Shown here: positions 7,543 to 15,740 of the stretch, piece after piece
How positions within the stretch are numbered: position 1 is the stretch's first letter
How the letters are laid out: the number at the start of each line of letters is the position of its first letter
DNA from: Competibacter_A sp002352125
GTDB lineage: Bacteria > Pseudomonadota > Gammaproteobacteria > Competibacterales > Competibacteraceae
NCBI GenBank assembly: GCA_035441325.1
Contig: DAOROA010000009.1
Location: 1-64,000 of the forward strand
Length of the DNA stretch: 64,000 bases
Reading direction: 5' to 3'
Notes under the pieces: generated by a model
Databases searched by the model: none
Told to the model about the DNA's origin: nothing
The model's input: the letters and a program-made list of their open reading frames with translations, nothing else
Made by a program: the position numbers and the translations under genes

Positions 7543-9066
7543 ATGCACATTGGCGCGTTGTTGACCCGGCATGCCCGCTATCGGCCCGGCCACCTGGCGC
7601 TTGCGGTCGGCGGCCAGCGCCTGAGCTACCGCGGCCTGAACGCCCAGGTCAACCGGCTGGCCAACGCCCTGCTGGCCGCCGGTTTGCGCAAGGGCGACAA
7701 GGTGGCGACGGTGCTGCCCAACGGCCTGGAGCTGATGATGGCCTACTGGGCCGTCGCCAAAACGGGGCTGGTGATCGTGCCATGCAGCCCTTTGTTGCAG
7801 GAAAGCGGCCTCGCCACCCTGCTGAACGATTCCGACACGTCGCTGGTATTGGCCGATGCCGGTTCCGCCGCGACCCTGAACTGCATCCGCGAGCAGTTGC
7901 CGGCGATCCGGGCCGACCGCTACGTTTCGGTGGGCGAAGGCTCGCCGCCGGGCTTTTGGCGCTATGCCGACTTCGTCGCTACCGCCGCCGACGGCGAACC
8001 GCCCGACGCCCACCTGGAAAGCGGCGATGTCTACAACATCATGTATTCCAGCGGCACCACCGGCACCCCCAAGGGCATCGTCCACACCCACGCGGTGCGC
8101 GCCAACTACTGTACCCTGTTCGCCGCCGCCTGGCGAATGACCCCGGAAAGCGTGGTTCTGCATGCCGGCTCCATCGTCTTCAACGGCGCCATGCTGACGC
8201 TGATGCCCTGGATGTTCCTGGGCTGTTCCTACGTCCTGCACGAAGCGTTCGACGCCGAAGCGGTGATCGATGCCATCGAGCGGGAGAAAGCGACGCACGT
8301 TCTGATGGTGCCGTCGCAGATCGTCGCGATTCTGAACAGCCCGGCGTTTCGGCCGGAGCGGCTGCGATCGTTGGAAATGCTGCAAAGCTTGGGCGCGCCG
8401 CTGCTCCTCGAATACAAAAACCGCATCAACGAGTTCTTGCCTGGCCGCTTTTACGAACTCTACGGACTCACCGAAGGATTCGTGACGATTCTCGACAAGA
8501 ACGACAACCGGCGCAAAACCGGCTCGGTCGGGGTGCCGCCGCCCTTCATGGAGCTGCGCATCCTCGACGAGGACGGCCGCGAGTGCGGCGTCGGCCAGAT
8601 CGGCGAGATTTGCGGCCGAGGCCCCATCATGATGCCGGGCTACTACAAGCGGCCCGATCTCACCGAAAAAGCCATCGTCGATGGCTGGTTGCACAGCGGC
8701 GACGCCGGCTACGTGGACGAAGACGGCTACCTGTTCCTGGTGGATCGCATCAAGGACATGATCATCTCGGGCGGGCTGAACGTTTACCCTCGCGACATCG
8801 AAGAGATCATCGTTCGCCACCCGGCCATCAACGAAGTGGCGGTTTTCGGCGTGGCCGACGACCGGTGGGGCGAAACCCCAATCGCCGCCGTGACGTTGCG
8901 GCCCGGCGCCGAAACGACGGCGGCGGAACTCAAGGACTGGATCAACGGCCGGGTGGACGCCAAGTTTCAGCGGGTCAGCGATGTCGTGATCCTGGACGCA
9001 TTTCCCCGCAACGTCGCCGGCAAGACCCTGAAGCGCGAAATGCGGGAACGCTATCGCCGGAACTGA
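7543..9066 (+). CDS. Acyl-CoA synthetase (AMP-forming), class I adenylate-forming enzyme
   Basis: A 507-residue ligase that activates a carboxylic acid to acyl-AMP and then to acyl-CoA. It carries the P-loop-like YSSGTTGTPKGIVHTH (about residue 170), the YGLTEG adenine-binding motif (about 308), the hinge region GWLHSGDAGYVDEDGYLFLV with the conserved Asp, RIKDMIISGGLNVYPRDIEE, and the C-terminal catalytic Lys in NVAGKTLKREMRER. GAGGAGG lies just before the ATG. Length and motifs fit medium/long-chain fatty acyl-CoA or related carboxylate ligases; the substrate cannot be read from the sequence. It stands alone on the plus strand, 190 bases after the CHAT gene, in a different functional context, and ends convergent with comB. 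Confidence 0.92.
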   Translation: MHIGALLTRHARYRPGHLALAVGGQRLSYRGLNAQVNRLANALLAAGLRKGDKVATVLPNGLELMMAYWAVAKTGLVIVPCSPLLQESGLATLLNDSDTSLVLADAGSAATLNCIREQLPAIRADRYVSVGEGSPPGFWRYADFVATAADGEPPDAHLESGDVYNIMYSSGTTGTPKGIVHTHAVRANYCTLFAAAWRMTPESVVLHAGSIVFNGAMLTLMPWMFLGCSYVLHEAFDAEAVIDAIEREKATHVLMVPSQIVAILNSPAFRPERLRSLEMLQSLGAPLLLEYKNRINEFLPGRFYELYGLTEGFVTILDKNDNRRKTGSVGVPPPFMELRILDEDGRECGVGQIGEICGRGPIMMPGYYKRPDLTEKAIVDGWLHSGDAGYVDEDGYLFLVDRIKDMIISGGLNVYPRDIEEIIVRHPAINEVAVFGVADDRWGETPIAAVTLRPGAETTAAELKDWINGRVDAKFQRVSDVVILDAFPRNVAGKTLKREMRERYRRN

Positions 9067-9095
9067 CGCGGCGAGCGGGGCGAACGATATCGAAC

Positions 9096-9122
9096 TCCCT
9101 CGCTCTCGGCGGCGAGGGATTT
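9096..9122. terminator. Hairpin terminator between convergent genes
   Basis: An 8-bp perfect stem (TCCCTCGC at 9096-9103 with GCGAGGGA at 9112-9119) and an 8-base loop are followed by TTT. It lies between the convergent ends of the acyl-CoA synthetase and the comB-like gene and could serve the plus-strand gene. The T-run is short. Confidence 0.5.
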
Positions 9123-9889
9123 CAATACAAAACCGCCGGTTTCAGCACCCCCGGTTCGGTTTGCAGCGGCACGACGTTCACGCTGTCCAGCCGGGCGCAA
9201 TAATCCAAATCTTCCTCGCAACCCAACGCTGCCAGACCGCGCCCGTGGTGGGCGTAGCGCAGCAGTTGCGGCAGCCGGTCCTCCCAGCGTTCGAACAAAG
9301 CCATCGCCGCGATGGATTCGTCGTCCCCCGCGCAATCGCTGTCGCGTTCGACGCTCAGGCCGCAAGCGATAGCCCCGGCGCAGATAGTGTCCTCCAGCGA
9401 AAAGCTGCCGCGCCAGCCTGCCGCCACGATCCAGACCGTGTGCGGTTGCTCCTGCAACAGATAGCGCACCACCGCCGCGCGGTTGGTCAACGAAGCCGTC
9501 AGCAGGATCGGCACCCGCTGCACCCGTTCCAGAGCGCGCGTGCCGTTGGTGGTGCTCATGAAAATCCGTTTGCCGCCGACTTGGCCGGGCGTGCATTCCG
9601 ACGGCGAGTTGCCCAGATCGAACCCGTCCAGCTTTTCGCCGCTGCGTTCGCCGGCCAGCAAACGCTTGTCCGCCGGCCATTTTTTGCTGAGGCGGAACAG
9701 CTCGTCGAGATCGTCGAACACTTGGATCGCTTCGGCGCCGGACTGCAACGCCGTCGCCATCGTGGTGGTGGCACGCAGCACGTCGATGACGATGGCGCAG
9801 GCGGGCATATCCAGGTTGAGTCCGCCCTTGCGGTTTTTTTTGCTCAGGTCGGGGACGAGATCGGGCGTGTGATAAACAAAGATTTCCAT
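9122..9889 (-). CDS. comB: 2-phosphosulfolactate phosphatase family protein (ComB)
   Basis: A 255-residue protein of the ComB family, first known for dephosphorylating 2-phosphosulfolactate in coenzyme M synthesis but widespread in bacteria where the physiological substrate is unclear. Family signatures are seen in order: IVIDVLRATTTMATALQSGA (residues 33-52), AGERSGEKLDGFDLGNSPSE, STTNGTRAL and a CAGAIACGL stretch. The start has a GGAG box about ten bases upstream. It is convergent with the acyl-CoA synthetase and lies downstream of tsaE on the same strand with a gap of 143 bases, so it may have its own promoter. No other coenzyme M genes are in the window. Confidence 0.88.
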   Translation of the reverse strand: MEIFVYHTPDLVPDLSKKNRKGGLNLDMPACAIVIDVLRATTTMATALQSGAEAIQVFDDLDELFRLSKKWPADKRLLAGERSGEKLDGFDLGNSPSECTPGQVGGKRIFMSTTNGTRALERVQRVPILLTASLTNRAAVVRYLLQEQPHTVWIVAAGWRGSFSLEDTICAGAIACGLSVERDSDCAGDDESIAAMALFERWEDRLPQLLRYAHHGRGLAALGCEEDLDYCARLDSVNVVPLQTEPGVLKPAVLY

Positions 9890-10032
9890 GGTGATTTTTT
9901 CTCCGGACGGTGGCGTTCCTGCCGGTTGGTTTCGAGTTCGAGCTTTGCGGGAGTGTGGAGTAATCCTTTTGTTTTAACAAGGTTAATCCAAGGCAACCCG
10001 CCCTCCAACCGCTCTGCGAGGCGGGCGAGCGG

Positions 10033-10503
10033 CTATCGTGCCGTATCTTGGCCTGCCAGTACCGTCAATAGGGTTTGACCGGCCGCAGAACAAGCCTCCA
10101 GCCGGCAGCGCCGTCCCGCGTCGGCATAATCGAGCACGACCTCTAAATCTGCCGCCGGCAACTCGCCCCGGCCGCGCTCCGGCCATTCGATCAGCAGCAC
10201 CGCCTCGCCGTCGAGCTGATCGCGCAACCCCAAGAACTCCAGTTCTTCGGGGTCCGTTAGCCGGTATAAATCCCAGTGAAACAACCGCCATCCTTCCAGT
10301 TGATAGGGCTCAACCAGCGTAAAGGTCGGGCTTTTCACCGTGCCGCGATGGCCGAGTCCGCGCAAAAGGCCGCGCGCCAGCGTGGTTTTACCGGCGCCGA
10401 GCTCGCCGCTCAGGTGGAGGATGCAACCGGGCGCCAGCGCCCCGGCTAGCCGCGCGCCCAACGCCTCGGTCGCAGCGGCGGAATCGAGATACCGTTCCAG
10501 CAT
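10033..10503 (-). CDS. tsaE: tRNA N6-adenosine threonylcarbamoyltransferase complex ATPase TsaE
   Basis: A 156-residue P-loop ATPase that works with TsaB and TsaD to make threonylcarbamoyl-adenosine at position 37 of ANN-decoding tRNAs. The Walker A motif LSGELGAGKTTLARGLLRGLG is at about residues 33-53, followed by the characteristic VKSPTFTLVEPY, FHWDLYRLTDPEELEFLGL and Walker-B-like VLLIEWPERG. The length fits the family (about 150 residues). It lies 18 bases after nnr on the same strand, the usual nnr-tsaE order in gammaproteobacteria, so the two are probably one transcript. Confidence 0.96.
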   Translation of the reverse strand: MLERYLDSAAATEALGARLAGALAPGCILHLSGELGAGKTTLARGLLRGLGHRGTVKSPTFTLVEPYQLEGWRLFHWDLYRLTDPEELEFLGLRDQLDGEAVLLIEWPERGRGELPAADLEVVLDYADAGRRCRLEACSAAGQTLLTVLAGQDTAR

Positions 10504-10521
10504 GAATCTTCGTTTCCGGCC

Positions 10522-12027
10522 TTATCTTGAGGAATCGGGATTACAGGGATTGACCAACTGCCGCAGGAAAGGCAACAGGTCGGTCGCCATCAGCCCGCGT
10601 TCGCCGCCGGACTGGGCCGCTAGATCGCCCGCTCGCCCGTGTAGATAAACCCCGGCCTTCGCCGCCGCGAACGGTGGCAAACCTTGGGCGAGCAGCGCGG
10701 CGATCACGCCGGTGAGTACGTCGCCCATGCCACCGCTGGCCATGCCCGGATTGCCGGCCGCACACAGCGCGACCATCCCGTCGGCCTTGCTGGCGATCAG
10801 CGAGCCAGCCCCTTTGAGGGCGGCTACTCCGCCGAAGCGCAGCGCCAAATCTTCGACGGCGGCGAAGCGGTCGGCTTCGACTCCGGCGGGCGTCATCTTC
10901 AACAACCGGGCGGCTTCGCCGGAATGCGGCGTCAGAATCCAGTTTTCGCGAAAAACCGGCTCGGCCGCCAACAGGTTCAACGCGTCGGCATCGACCACCA
11001 GCGGTTTGTCGCTGGCGAGCACGGCGCGCAGCATGGAGCGGCCCCAGTCGCCGCGTCCCAGTCCCGGCCCGATGGCGACGACCGTCGCCCGATCGAGCAG
11101 GGGACCGAGTTCGTCCGGCGTTTCGACGCCCTGGAACATCAGTTCCGGCCGCACCGCCGCTTGCAGGCCAGCGTGCGCGGCACGGGTCGCGACGCTGACC
11201 AGGCCCGCTCCGCAGCGCGCGGCCGCTTCGCCGGTCATGCGCGCCGCACCGGCCAAGCCCAGCTCGCCACCGACCACCAGAACGTGGCCGAAATGGCCTT
11301 TGTGCGCGCTGCGCCAGCGTTTGGGTAGCAGGCCCGGCAAATCTTCGCCGCCGTGGCGCCAGCAAGCCGGGTGAATGGCCGAATAAATGTCGGGCGGCAC
11401 CCCGAGGCCGGCGAAGCGCACTTCGCCGCAGCAGGCTGGCCCCTGGCCGGTGAACAAGCCTTGTTTGAGACCGATGAAGGTGATCGTGGCCGCCGCCTGG
11501 ATCGCCGCGCCGAGAACGGCGCCGGTATCGGCATGCAGGCCGGAAGGGATATCGATGGCCAGCACGCCGGCGGGGTGGGCGTTCATGGCCTGGATCGCGT
11601 CCCGCCAGGTGCCGCTGACTTCGCGTTCCAGGCCGGTGCCGAGAATGGCGTCCACCAGCACGTCGGCCTCTTCCAGACCAGTGGGAGTAAACACCGTGAC
11701 CGGCACGTCGGCGGTGAGCGCATCTTGCCAAGCGGTTCGCGCATCGCCGCGCAGGCCGCCGGGGTCGGCGAGCGTCAAGACCAGCACGTCGAGTCCGGCC
11801 TTGCGCGCCAAGCGGGCTACGACGTAACCGTCGCCGCCGTTGTTGCCGCCACCGCAGACCACCACGATCCGGCGCGCGTCCGGCCAGCGTTGGCGCAACA
11901 GGTCGAAAGCCGCCGCGCCGGCCCGGCTCATCAGGGTGTAGCCGGGAATGCCGCGATCTTCGATGGCGATGCGATCCAGTTCCCGCACCTGGGCGGCGCG
12001 GTACAGTTCCAAAGGGAATTCGCGCAT
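10522..12027 (-). CDS. nnr: Bifunctional NAD(P)H-hydrate repair enzyme (epimerase + ADP-dependent dehydratase)
   Basis: A 501-residue fusion of the YjeF_N epimerase and the carbohydrate-kinase-like dehydratase, which together rescue hydrated NADH and NADPH. The N-terminal half has SRAGAAAFDLLRQRWPDARRI with the nucleotide-binding VVCGGGNNGGDGYVVARLA (about residues 56-74) and DAILGTGL. The C-terminal half has HKGHFGHVLVVGGELGLAGA, VAIGPGLGRGDWG and the dehydratase signature AGNPGMASGGMGDVLTGVIAAL near residue 425. It is the first gene of the nnr-tsaE unit and is divergent from queG with a 70-base gap that must hold both promoters. Confidence 0.96.
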   Translation of the reverse strand: MREFPLELYRAAQVRELDRIAIEDRGIPGYTLMSRAGAAAFDLLRQRWPDARRIVVVCGGGNNGGDGYVVARLARKAGLDVLVLTLADPGGLRGDARTAWQDALTADVPVTVFTPTGLEEADVLVDAILGTGLEREVSGTWRDAIQAMNAHPAGVLAIDIPSGLHADTGAVLGAAIQAAATITFIGLKQGLFTGQGPACCGEVRFAGLGVPPDIYSAIHPACWRHGGEDLPGLLPKRWRSAHKGHFGHVLVVGGELGLAGAARMTGEAAARCGAGLVSVATRAAHAGLQAAVRPELMFQGVETPDELGPLLDRATVVAIGPGLGRGDWGRSMLRAVLASDKPLVVDADALNLLAAEPVFRENWILTPHSGEAARLLKMTPAGVEADRFAAVEDLALRFGGVAALKGAGSLIASKADGMVALCAAGNPGMASGGMGDVLTGVIAALLAQGLPPFAAAKAGVYLHGRAGDLAAQSGGERGLMATDLLPFLRQLVNPCNPDSSR

Positions 12028-12097
12028 GGAAATCTCCTTCGCCGCGATAGATTAGAGGCACAATACGCCGGTCATTTTCTTAAATCCAGCCGCCGCC

Positions 12098-13192
12098 GTG
12101 ACCCGTGTTCCAACCGCCTCGCCGCTCGCCGAACTCGCCGCCGCCATCAAGGTTTGGGGGCGGGAGTTGGGGTTCCAGCAAATCGGCATCGCCGGTATCG
12201 GCCTAGACCGGCACGAGCAGCGGTTGCTGGACTGGCTGGCGGCAGGATTTGACGGCGAGATGGACTACATGGCCCGGCACGGAGTCAAACGCAGCCGGCC
12301 GGCGGAGCTGGTGCCGGGCACGGTGCGGGTGATTTCGGCGCGGATGGACTATCTGCCCCCGGAAACCGCCGGGCCGTGGAACGTATTGCGTCGCCCCGAA
12401 CTCGGTTACGTTTCCCGCTACGCGCTGGGCCGGGATTATCACAAGGTGTTGCGAAACCGCCTGCAACGGCTGGCCGAACGCATCGCCGCCGCCATCAGCC
12501 CGTTCGGTTACCGGGCGTTCGCGGACAGCGCGCCGGTGCTGGAAAAGGCGCTGGCCGAGAAAGCCGGGCTGGGCTGGATCGGCAAACACAGCAATCTGCT
12601 GAATCGCCAAACCGGCTCCTGGTTTTTTCTGGGCGAGCTGTACGTGGATTTGCCGCTACCGGTGGACGAGCCGGCGACGGCGCATTGCGGGCGCTGCACC
12701 GCCTGTCTGGACGTTTGCCCGACCCGCGCCATCGTCGCGCCGTACCGGGTGGATGCCCGCCGCTGCATTTCCTACCACACCATCGAGCTGCGCGGCCCGA
12801 TTCCGCCGGAATTCCGCCGCGCCATCGGCAACCGGATTTACGGTTGCGACGATTGCCAGTTGGCGTGTCCGTGGAACCGCTTCGCCCGGCCGGCGGTGGA
12901 GCCGGATTTCCGCGTCCGGCACGGGCTGGATGCGCCGAGCTTAATCGAACTGTTCGCGTGGGACGAGGCGGAATTTCTGCGCCGCACCGAGGGCAGCGCC
13001 ATCCGCCGGATCGGCCACGAACGCTGGCTGCGCAACATTGCCGTGGCCTTGGGCAATGCGCCGCACTCGCTGGCGATCATCGCCGCATTGCGGGAGCGGC
13101 TGGCGCATCCGTCGGCGCTGGTGCGGGAGCATGTGGCGTGGGCGCTGGAGGAGCAGGCGGGGAAAGGGGAGGCGGTGCGATGGGGTTTGTAA
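12098..13192 (+). CDS. queG: Epoxyqueuosine reductase
   Basis: A 364-residue iron-sulfur, cobalamin-dependent enzyme that reduces epoxyqueuosine to queuosine in tRNA, the last step of Q synthesis. The two [4Fe-4S] sites are visible as CGRCTACLDVCPTRAI (about residues 198-213) and CDDCQLACPWN (about 250-260). The N-terminal cobalamin-binding part includes FADSAPVLEKALAEKAGLGWIGKH, which is highly characteristic of QueG. The start is a GTG at 12098 that gives the usual N-terminal length. It is divergent from nnr-tsaE, a common gammaproteobacterial arrangement. Confidence 0.97.
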   Translation: MTRVPTASPLAELAAAIKVWGRELGFQQIGIAGIGLDRHEQRLLDWLAAGFDGEMDYMARHGVKRSRPAELVPGTVRVISARMDYLPPETAGPWNVLRRPELGYVSRYALGRDYHKVLRNRLQRLAERIAAAISPFGYRAFADSAPVLEKALAEKAGLGWIGKHSNLLNRQTGSWFFLGELYVDLPLPVDEPATAHCGRCTACLDVCPTRAIVAPYRVDARRCISYHTIELRGPIPPEFRRAIGNRIYGCDDCQLACPWNRFARPAVEPDFRVRHGLDAPSLIELFAWDEAEFLRRTEGSAIRRIGHERWLRNIAVALGNAPHSLAIIAALRERLAHPSALVREHVAWALEEQAGKGEAVRWGL

Positions 13193-13213
13193 AGGTTTTG
13201 GGTAATTCTGAAA

Positions 13214-13339
13214 ATGAAATTTACTCTCGCCGCTGCGCCCGCCGCCGGCCAGAAGCTCAAAAGCTGGGTGGGTTGCACCACCGCCAACAGCAATGTCTGT
13301 GCGGTATCGAGTCACTTTCCGTCTCGATGGACCAATTAG
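13214..13339 (+). pseudogene. Relic of an InlB-like repeat module
   Basis: A 41-codon open frame just after queG reads MKFTLAAAPAAGQKLKSW, then VGCTTANSNVCAV. About 30 residues match the last repeat of the secreted protein at 13553-15670 (...AIPASGQKLKSWAGCTTASGNTCTV), and a run of 18 identical bases (cggccagaagctcaaaag) is shared with about 15563-15580. The match breaks off after VCAV and the frame ends at TAG. It looks like a fragment left by duplication or recombination of the neighbouring gene rather than a functional small gene. The rest of the 13193-13552 gap holds the sigma-54 promoter described next. Confidence 0.7.
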
Positions 13340-13451
13340 GTCACCTCTCGAGAATCCGCATCGAACATCGAAAACGTGCGTATTCACAAATGTTTTTTTG
13401 TTTCAATAGGATATTTATTCGAATGGTTCCTTGTCCGAAGTAGTTGATCGA

Positions 13452-13467
13452 TGGCGTATCTATTGCA
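13452..13467 (+). promoter_or_regulatory. Sigma-54 (RpoN) promoter for the secreted repeat protein
   Basis: TGGC at 13452-13455 and TTGCA at 13463-13467 have exactly the spacing of a -24/-12 sigma-54 promoter (TGGC-N7-TTGCA). Transcription would start about 12 bases downstream, near 13479, roughly 74 bases before the ATG at 13553. Genes of this promoter class need an enhancer-binding activator, and one (FHA/sigma-54 type) is encoded at 15741-17162. Confidence 0.7.
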
Positions 13468-13552
13468 ATTCGGTTGTAACTAAAATGACGCAAAACGCCG
13501 TTGAGATGCATGTAGAGCTTTCAATCGTTCGGGGACCGGAGGCGAATTATCA

Positions 13553-15670
13553 ATGAACGTTCATAAAATCTGGTTTGTCGTACTACCGCTGCTGGTTACC
13601 GGTAAGGCGCTGGCGGCCTGTCCCATTTTTCCGGCCGACAACATCTGGAACACGCCGGTTGCTCAGTTACCCGTCGATTCCCGTTCCAGCGCTTACATCG
13701 CGTCCATCGGTTCCAGCACGGGCTTGCATCCGGATTTTGGCTCCGGCACCTGGAACGGCGGACCAATCGGCATCCCTTACGCGACGGTGGGAGGCGCCCA
13801 ATCGCGCGTGCCGGTGAGTTTCGATTACGCTGACGAAAGCGATCCCGGACCGTATCCGATCCCGCCGAACGTGCCCATTGAAGGTGGTCCGAACAGCACC
13901 GGGGATCGTCACGTTCTGGTGATGGACACGACGAACTGCAAGCTGTACGAGCTTTGGGATTCGCACCCGCAGGCCGACGGCAGTTGGCGAGCCGGCTCCG
14001 GGGCGGTGTTCGCGCTCGGCTCGAACGCTTTGCGCACCGCAACCTGGACCTCCGCCGACGCGGCCGGCCTGCCGATCCTGCCCGGTTTGGCGCGCTGCGA
14101 GGAAATCGCCACCGGCGCGATTCGCCACGCGCTGCGCTTCACCGCTTCCCGCACCCAGAAAAAATTCGTTTGGCCGGCCCGCCACTACGCTTCGTCGATC
14201 ACCGATCCGAACGTGCCGCCGATGGGACAACGCTTCCGGCTCAAGGCTTCGTTCGACATCTCCGGTTATTCGCCGCAGACTCAAATTATTCTCGCCGCCC
14301 TGAAAACTTACGGCATGTTCCTCGCCGACAACGGTAGCAACTGGTATATCAGCGGCTCGCCGGGAGCGTGTTGGGACGATGATCGTTTGGTCAGCGAACT
14401 CCGCACGGTGACGGGCTCGGCCTTCGAGGCCGTCGATCAATCCGGTCTGATGGTCAGCGCCGATTCCGGCCAAGCCAAAACTAGCTCTACCACGGTTTAC
14501 GTCCTGACCGTGCGCACGACGGGAGGGAACGGAACCGTGGCGAGCCAGCCGGCAGGTATCGTTTGCGGGACCAACTGCACGAAGAGCTACGCGGCCAACA
14601 CGGCGGTAACGCTGACCGCCACCCCTGCCGCCGGATACCATTTCGTGGGATGGAGCGGCTGCTCGTCCGCCGTTTCGACGAGCTGCACGGTCCACATGAC
14701 CGCCGCCCAAAGCGTGACCGCGACCTTCTCGGCCGATTCTGCGACCTCTTACTCGCTGGTCGTCACCAAGGTCGGCACCGGCACCGTCACCAGCGCTCCG
14801 GTCGGAATCAGTTGCGGCACCAGTTGCAACAAAAGCTACGCCGTCAATACCGTTGTCACCCTCGCTGCCGCACCGGCCGCCGGCTGGCAGTTCGCCGGCT
14901 GGAGCGGCGCCTGCACTGGCACCGGGACTTGCAGCGTCACGATGAACGCGGCCAAGAGCGTGACCGCCACCTTCAAGCCGAAGCTGACGGTGAGCAAGGT
15001 GGGCAGCGGGGCGGTGACTAGCAGCCCGGCGGGGATCAACTGCGGCGCCACCTGCGCGGCCTCCTTCCCGGCCAACGGCACGGTCACCCTCACCGCCACG
15101 CCAGCCACCGGCTGGCAGTTCGTCGGCTGGAGCGGAGCCTGTACAGGAACGGGCGCCTGCACGGTGAGCATGACGGCGGCCAAGAGCGTCACCGCCACCT
15201 TCAAGCCGAAGCTGACAGTGGGCAAGGTGGGCAGCGGCACGGTGACCAGCGTCCCGGCGGGGATCAACTGCGGAACCACCTGCGCCGCCTATTTTCCATA
15301 CAAAGGCACGGTTACCCTCACCGCCACGTCGGCCGCCGGCTGGCAGTTCGCCGGCTGGAGCGGAGCCTGCACTGGCACCGGGACTTGCAGCGTCACGATG
15401 AACGCGGCCAAGAGCGTGACCGCCACCTTCAAGCCGAAGCTGACGGTGAGCAAGGTGGGCAGCGGGGCGGTGACTAGCAGCCCGGCGGGGATCAACTGCG
15501 GCGTCACCTGCGCGGCCTATTTCCCATACAAAGGCACGGTTACCCTCACCGCTATCCCTGCCAGCGGCCAGAAGCTCAAAAGCTGGGCGGGTTGCACTAC
15601 CGCCAGCGGCAACACCTGCACGGTGAGCATGACGGCGACCAAGACCGTCACCACGACGTTCGGTTTATAA
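13553..15670 (+). CDS. Secreted protein with five C-terminal InlB-like (divergent B-repeat) domains
   Basis: A 705-residue protein with a signal peptide (MNVHKIWFVVLPLLVTGKALA, cleavage probably after ALA) and thus exported. Residues 22-310 form a domain starting ACPIFPADNIWNTPVAQLPVD and rich in aromatic and Gly/Pro motifs; I recognise it as a conserved secreted domain without known activity. Residues 316-705 are five repeats of about 76 residues, each with paired Cys residues (CGxxCxxSF... and GACTGTGxC) and the GWSG...VTATF pattern of bacterial InlB-type repeats. No C-terminal anchor or sorting signal is seen. GGAGG lies 12 bases before the ATG and a sigma-54 promoter lies upstream. It is convergent with the FHA/sigma-54 activator. 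A surface or extracellular structural/adhesive role is plausible but unproven. Confidence 0.85.
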   Translation: MNVHKIWFVVLPLLVTGKALAACPIFPADNIWNTPVAQLPVDSRSSAYIASIGSSTGLHPDFGSGTWNGGPIGIPYATVGGAQSRVPVSFDYADESDPGPYPIPPNVPIEGGPNSTGDRHVLVMDTTNCKLYELWDSHPQADGSWRAGSGAVFALGSNALRTATWTSADAAGLPILPGLARCEEIATGAIRHALRFTASRTQKKFVWPARHYASSITDPNVPPMGQRFRLKASFDISGYSPQTQIILAALKTYGMFLADNGSNWYISGSPGACWDDDRLVSELRTVTGSAFEAVDQSGLMVSADSGQAKTSSTTVYVLTVRTTGGNGTVASQPAGIVCGTNCTKSYAANTAVTLTATPAAGYHFVGWSGCSSAVSTSCTVHMTAAQSVTATFSADSATSYSLVVTKVGTGTVTSAPVGISCGTSCNKSYAVNTVVTLAAAPAAGWQFAGWSGACTGTGTCSVTMNAAKSVTATFKPKLTVSKVGSGAVTSSPAGINCGATCAASFPANGTVTLTATPATGWQFVGWSGACTGTGACTVSMTAAKSVTATFKPKLTVGKVGSGTVTSVPAGINCGTTCAAYFPYKGTVTLTATSAAGWQFAGWSGACTGTGTCSVTMNAAKSVTATFKPKLTVSKVGSGAVTSSPAGINCGVTCAAYFPYKGTVTLTAIPASGQKLKSWAGCTTASGNTCTVSMTATKTVTTTFGL
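14500..15667 (+). repeat. Tandem 228-bp repeats coding for InlB-like domains
   Basis: Five repeats; the later ones are exactly 228 bp (76 residues). A long block around 14885-15055 recurs almost identically at about 15341-15511, an offset of 456 bp (two units), showing recent segmental duplication. The first and last units are more diverged. Confidence 0.85.
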
Positions 15671-15689
15671 CGGATCGTCCAGACCTCGA

Positions 15690-15718
15690 CTCCTCTCCCA
15701 GAGGGAGAAGGGGTTTTT
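15690..15718 (+). terminator. Rho-independent terminator after the secreted repeat protein
   Basis: CTCCTCTCCC-AGA-GGGAGAAGGGG forms a stem with one bulge and is followed by five T residues at 15714-15718. It lies 20 bases after the stop of the secreted protein and just beyond the 3' end of the convergent activator gene. Confidence 0.65.
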
Positions 15719-15740
15719 AACCGCTGTGCTGGAGTACGAC

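Noticed and set aside
10541..12061. 506-codon minus-strand frame overlapping nnr
   Set aside because: Same-strand frame-shifted shadow of nnr with biased composition; nnr itself has both enzyme domains intact.
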